Part shown: positions 62,086 to 64,000 of the stretch, piece by piece
Layout of the letters: each line of letters begins with the position of its first letter
Position numbering within the stretch: the first letter of the stretch is position 1
Source of the DNA: Proteles cristata cristata
Lineage: Eukaryota; Chordata; Mammalia; Carnivora; Hyaenidae
Direction of reading: 5' to 3'
Length of the DNA stretch: 64,000 bases
Assembly: GCA_017311185.1 (NCBI GenBank)
Contig: JAESUZ010000962.1
Span: 465,449 to 529,448, forward strand
Translations under genes and position numbers: made by a program
The notes under the pieces: generated by a model
The model's database searches: none
The model's input: only the letters and a program-made list of their open reading frames with translations
What the model was told of the DNA's origin: nothing

Positions 62086-63290
62086 CCTGTCCTGGGTCCT
62101 CTGGTAAGGAAGGAGAGAGGAGGCCTAAAATTGTGGATTATGCTTTATTTTCCCACTAGAACTGAGTGTGGAAGCCTAAAGTAGGGCATAGGAGGAAGAG
62201 AAAGCAGAGAACAGAGCCCAGGAGCCAGACTCCCACCACCACTCTACCTGCCTTCCCCCAGGAGGCCACAGAGGGCTCATGATTGCTGGGTGCCCCCTCT
62301 CCGCTCCATGCCCCCAGCCCCCCAGCCCCCTAGCCCTCTGGCCTGCTCCTCTAGGATTACCAGCTTTTCTTAAGTGACATATGGGGAGGGCAGAATGGTC
62401 CAGAGGCGGCTGGCCGTTTCCTGGAACAGAATTGGGGGTGGTGAGAAACCTCTTAGGCAAAAAGAGAGGAGATGGAAGGGCTAGTGGAACCGGGAGCCAA
62501 TGGAGAAGCTGAACCAGGTGCTCCGAGAAGCCTCCCAGCACTTAGCGAAGGTGGTCCCCACTCTACAGAACCCAGGGGAGCCCCCATAAAGCTCTCACAG
62601 CCATCCCGGAGTGGTCCATACACCAGTGTCTCCAGGCATCCATAAGCCCTGGGGTACCCTCCCCAGACCAGGTGGGCATTAGGGGGCTACTGGGCCTCCT
62701 CTGGTCCAGCTTGCAGCCGGGAAGCGAAGGTCTGGCCCGGGGTTCTCATCTCAGCTTATTGGCCCTCGCCAGTGTCTCCTGTCCTCCCTCCTGGGGTGGC
62801 AGCCACCACAGATAGGCACCATGCCTGAGGACGTAGCTTGTTCCCTCTGGAGGGGGCAGTTTCCCAAGCCCTGTTTATTTGGGGGATAACCACACCCACT
62901 TCCCAACTGTTCTGCTTCTGTACTGCACGGAGAGGGGAGCAGGCCACCCCGCAGCTTGACGCTGCAGTGCTGGGAGAGGCAGAGGTGGTGCCCTTCACTC
63001 TGCTGACCACCTCTCCCGCTAGGGCTCCCCTTCCTTCCCACACCCCCCACCCCATCGGCCCTCACACGGCAGCAGCACAGCCTCGTTCTTACTCACGAAC
63101 AACAGTCCCCATCAGTCATCTCTTTGTCCTGGTGTCTTGCCGCCAGGGGTCTGGAGGTCCCCACACCTGCCTGTCCTAATCCTGCAGCCCAGGCTTTAGC
63201 GTCACCACCGGCCCCTTCCGAGTACTCCATCGTCCCGGTCTTCCCATCACACTCAGCCCCTGACATGCCCACCAGTGCAAGGAGGCCTGA
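62086..63290. other. GC-rich unique stretch, nothing recognised
   Basis: No repeat or exon recognised over 1.2 kb; frames of up to 121 codons on both strands look incidental. Confidence 0.45.
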
Positions 63291-63294
63291 GAGA

Positions 63295-64000
63295 GGGAGT
63301 ATGAGCGTGTGTGTGTACTTTGTGAGTATGTATGTGTGACTGCGTACGGCTATGTATATTGTATGTGTATATGCACATGAGGGTGCGTCTGTAGAACACT
63401 ACATTTGCATTTGTGAATATACATTTGTGATGTATTGTGTGTGACTATGTGAGTATGTATGTGAGTGTGTGTTTGCATGTATGAATATTTTATGAGCATA
63501 TTGTATTTGTGAGCATGTATATATGAGATGTGTGAGTGTGCATGTAAGCATGTTGTACGTGTGTGCATGGCTGGACATGTGTATATGTGAGACTGTGTGT
63601 GCATAAGTGCGCAAGTGCAGAGAGTTGTGTATCAGCACGCATGTGTGAGCATGTGAGTGTATGTGTGTGAGTGTGCATGTATGTGTGTGAACATGTGTAT
63701 GCGACTGTGTGGACATGTGTTGAGTGTGGGTGCATATGTGTGGGTGCATGTGCATAAGTAAGCATGACAGCCGTGTGTGTGAATATGTGTGCATGGAAGC
63801 CTGTTGTGTTTGTATGGGAGCGTGTGTGTGGCTGTGAACATGTATATATGTGAGTGTGTGAGGGTATGTGTGAGCACATGTGTCTAAGTGTGAGTATGAG
63901 GGTCGTGTGCAAACGTCTATTATGAGCATGCATATGGGGGGCCATGAGTGTGTGACCACATGTATGCACATGTGTGCATTAGTGAGTGTGAATTACTGTT
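63295..64000 (+). repeat. Long GT-rich low-complexity block, runs off the window
   Basis: About 700 bases made of irregular TGTG, GTAT, GCAT and GAGTGTG units. The unit 'gtgtgagtgtg' and 'catgtgtg' recur without a fixed period. Its minus strand is free of stops in several frames and yields His/Thr-rich frames of up to 190 codons, which are an artefact of the repeat. Confidence 0.95.

Noticed and set aside
63399..63971. 190-codon His/Thr-rich frame on the minus strand
   Set aside because: Direct product of the GT-rich repeat, whose complement lacks stop codons in several frames.
1..64000. CRISPR arrays, operons, prophage or plasmid features
   Set aside because: None seen. The SINE, LINE, MIR and LTR content shows mammalian nuclear DNA, and the short direct repeats are target-site duplications or microsatellites.

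Overview
This window is nuclear DNA from a carnivoran mammal, almost certainly a felid. Fifteen copies of the tRNA-Lys-derived carnivore SINE are present. Their body carries the 'gctgacagctcagagcctggagcc' type of block typical of cat SINEC_Fc elements, and they end in a CT-rich segment plus an (AAATA)n tail. There is also one shorter SINEC copy and one 3' end of a young carnivore-type L1. I found no convincing protein-coding exon, no intact RNA gene and no CpG-island promoter. The open frames of 150-250 codons look like chance products of GC-rich or simple-repeat DNA. The window reads as intronic or intergenic sequence.

Layout: 0-5 kb opens with a decayed L3/CR1-type LINE whose reverse-transcriptase motif is still legible. 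It is broken by a (TTCC)n array and followed by L2, a MER5-like element, an old L1 end and two SINEs. At 7.5-15.7 kb lies the youngest, most AT-rich part: an old L1 ORF2/3' end at 8.8-10.7 kb cut by two SINEs and a MIR-like piece, L2 copies in both orientations, and an opposite-strand old L1 at 15.05-15.63 kb. From 16 to 35 kb there are L2 and MIR relics in otherwise unique GC-rich DNA. This part holds two pairs of short, similar, non-simple modules (28.74/29.93 kb and 24.82/29.08 kb) and an AT-rich island full of homeodomain-type cores at 31.33-31.64 kb. From 36 to 41 kb there are two MLT1-type LTRs, one inside an old L1 and one itself cut by a SINE. From 41.7 to 64 kb there is an AT-rich candidate regulatory island, more L2/MIR/hAT relics, two SINEs at 50 kb, a (GGAA)n array, a 5S rRNA-derived relic at 58.39 kb, and about 700 bases of GT-rich low-complexity DNA running off the right edge.

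Nothing here forms an operon or pathway. What might be functional is non-coding: several AT-rich islands (12.4, 19.4, 31.3, 41.7-42.4, 49.7, 60.0 and 60.7 kb) that match no repeat I recognise and carry TAAT-type cores against a GC-rich background, plus the paired modules. All repeat names are from memory of family consensus sequences, so boundaries are approximate (about +/-20-50 bases for old families). SINE boundaries with matching target-site duplications are good to a few bases.
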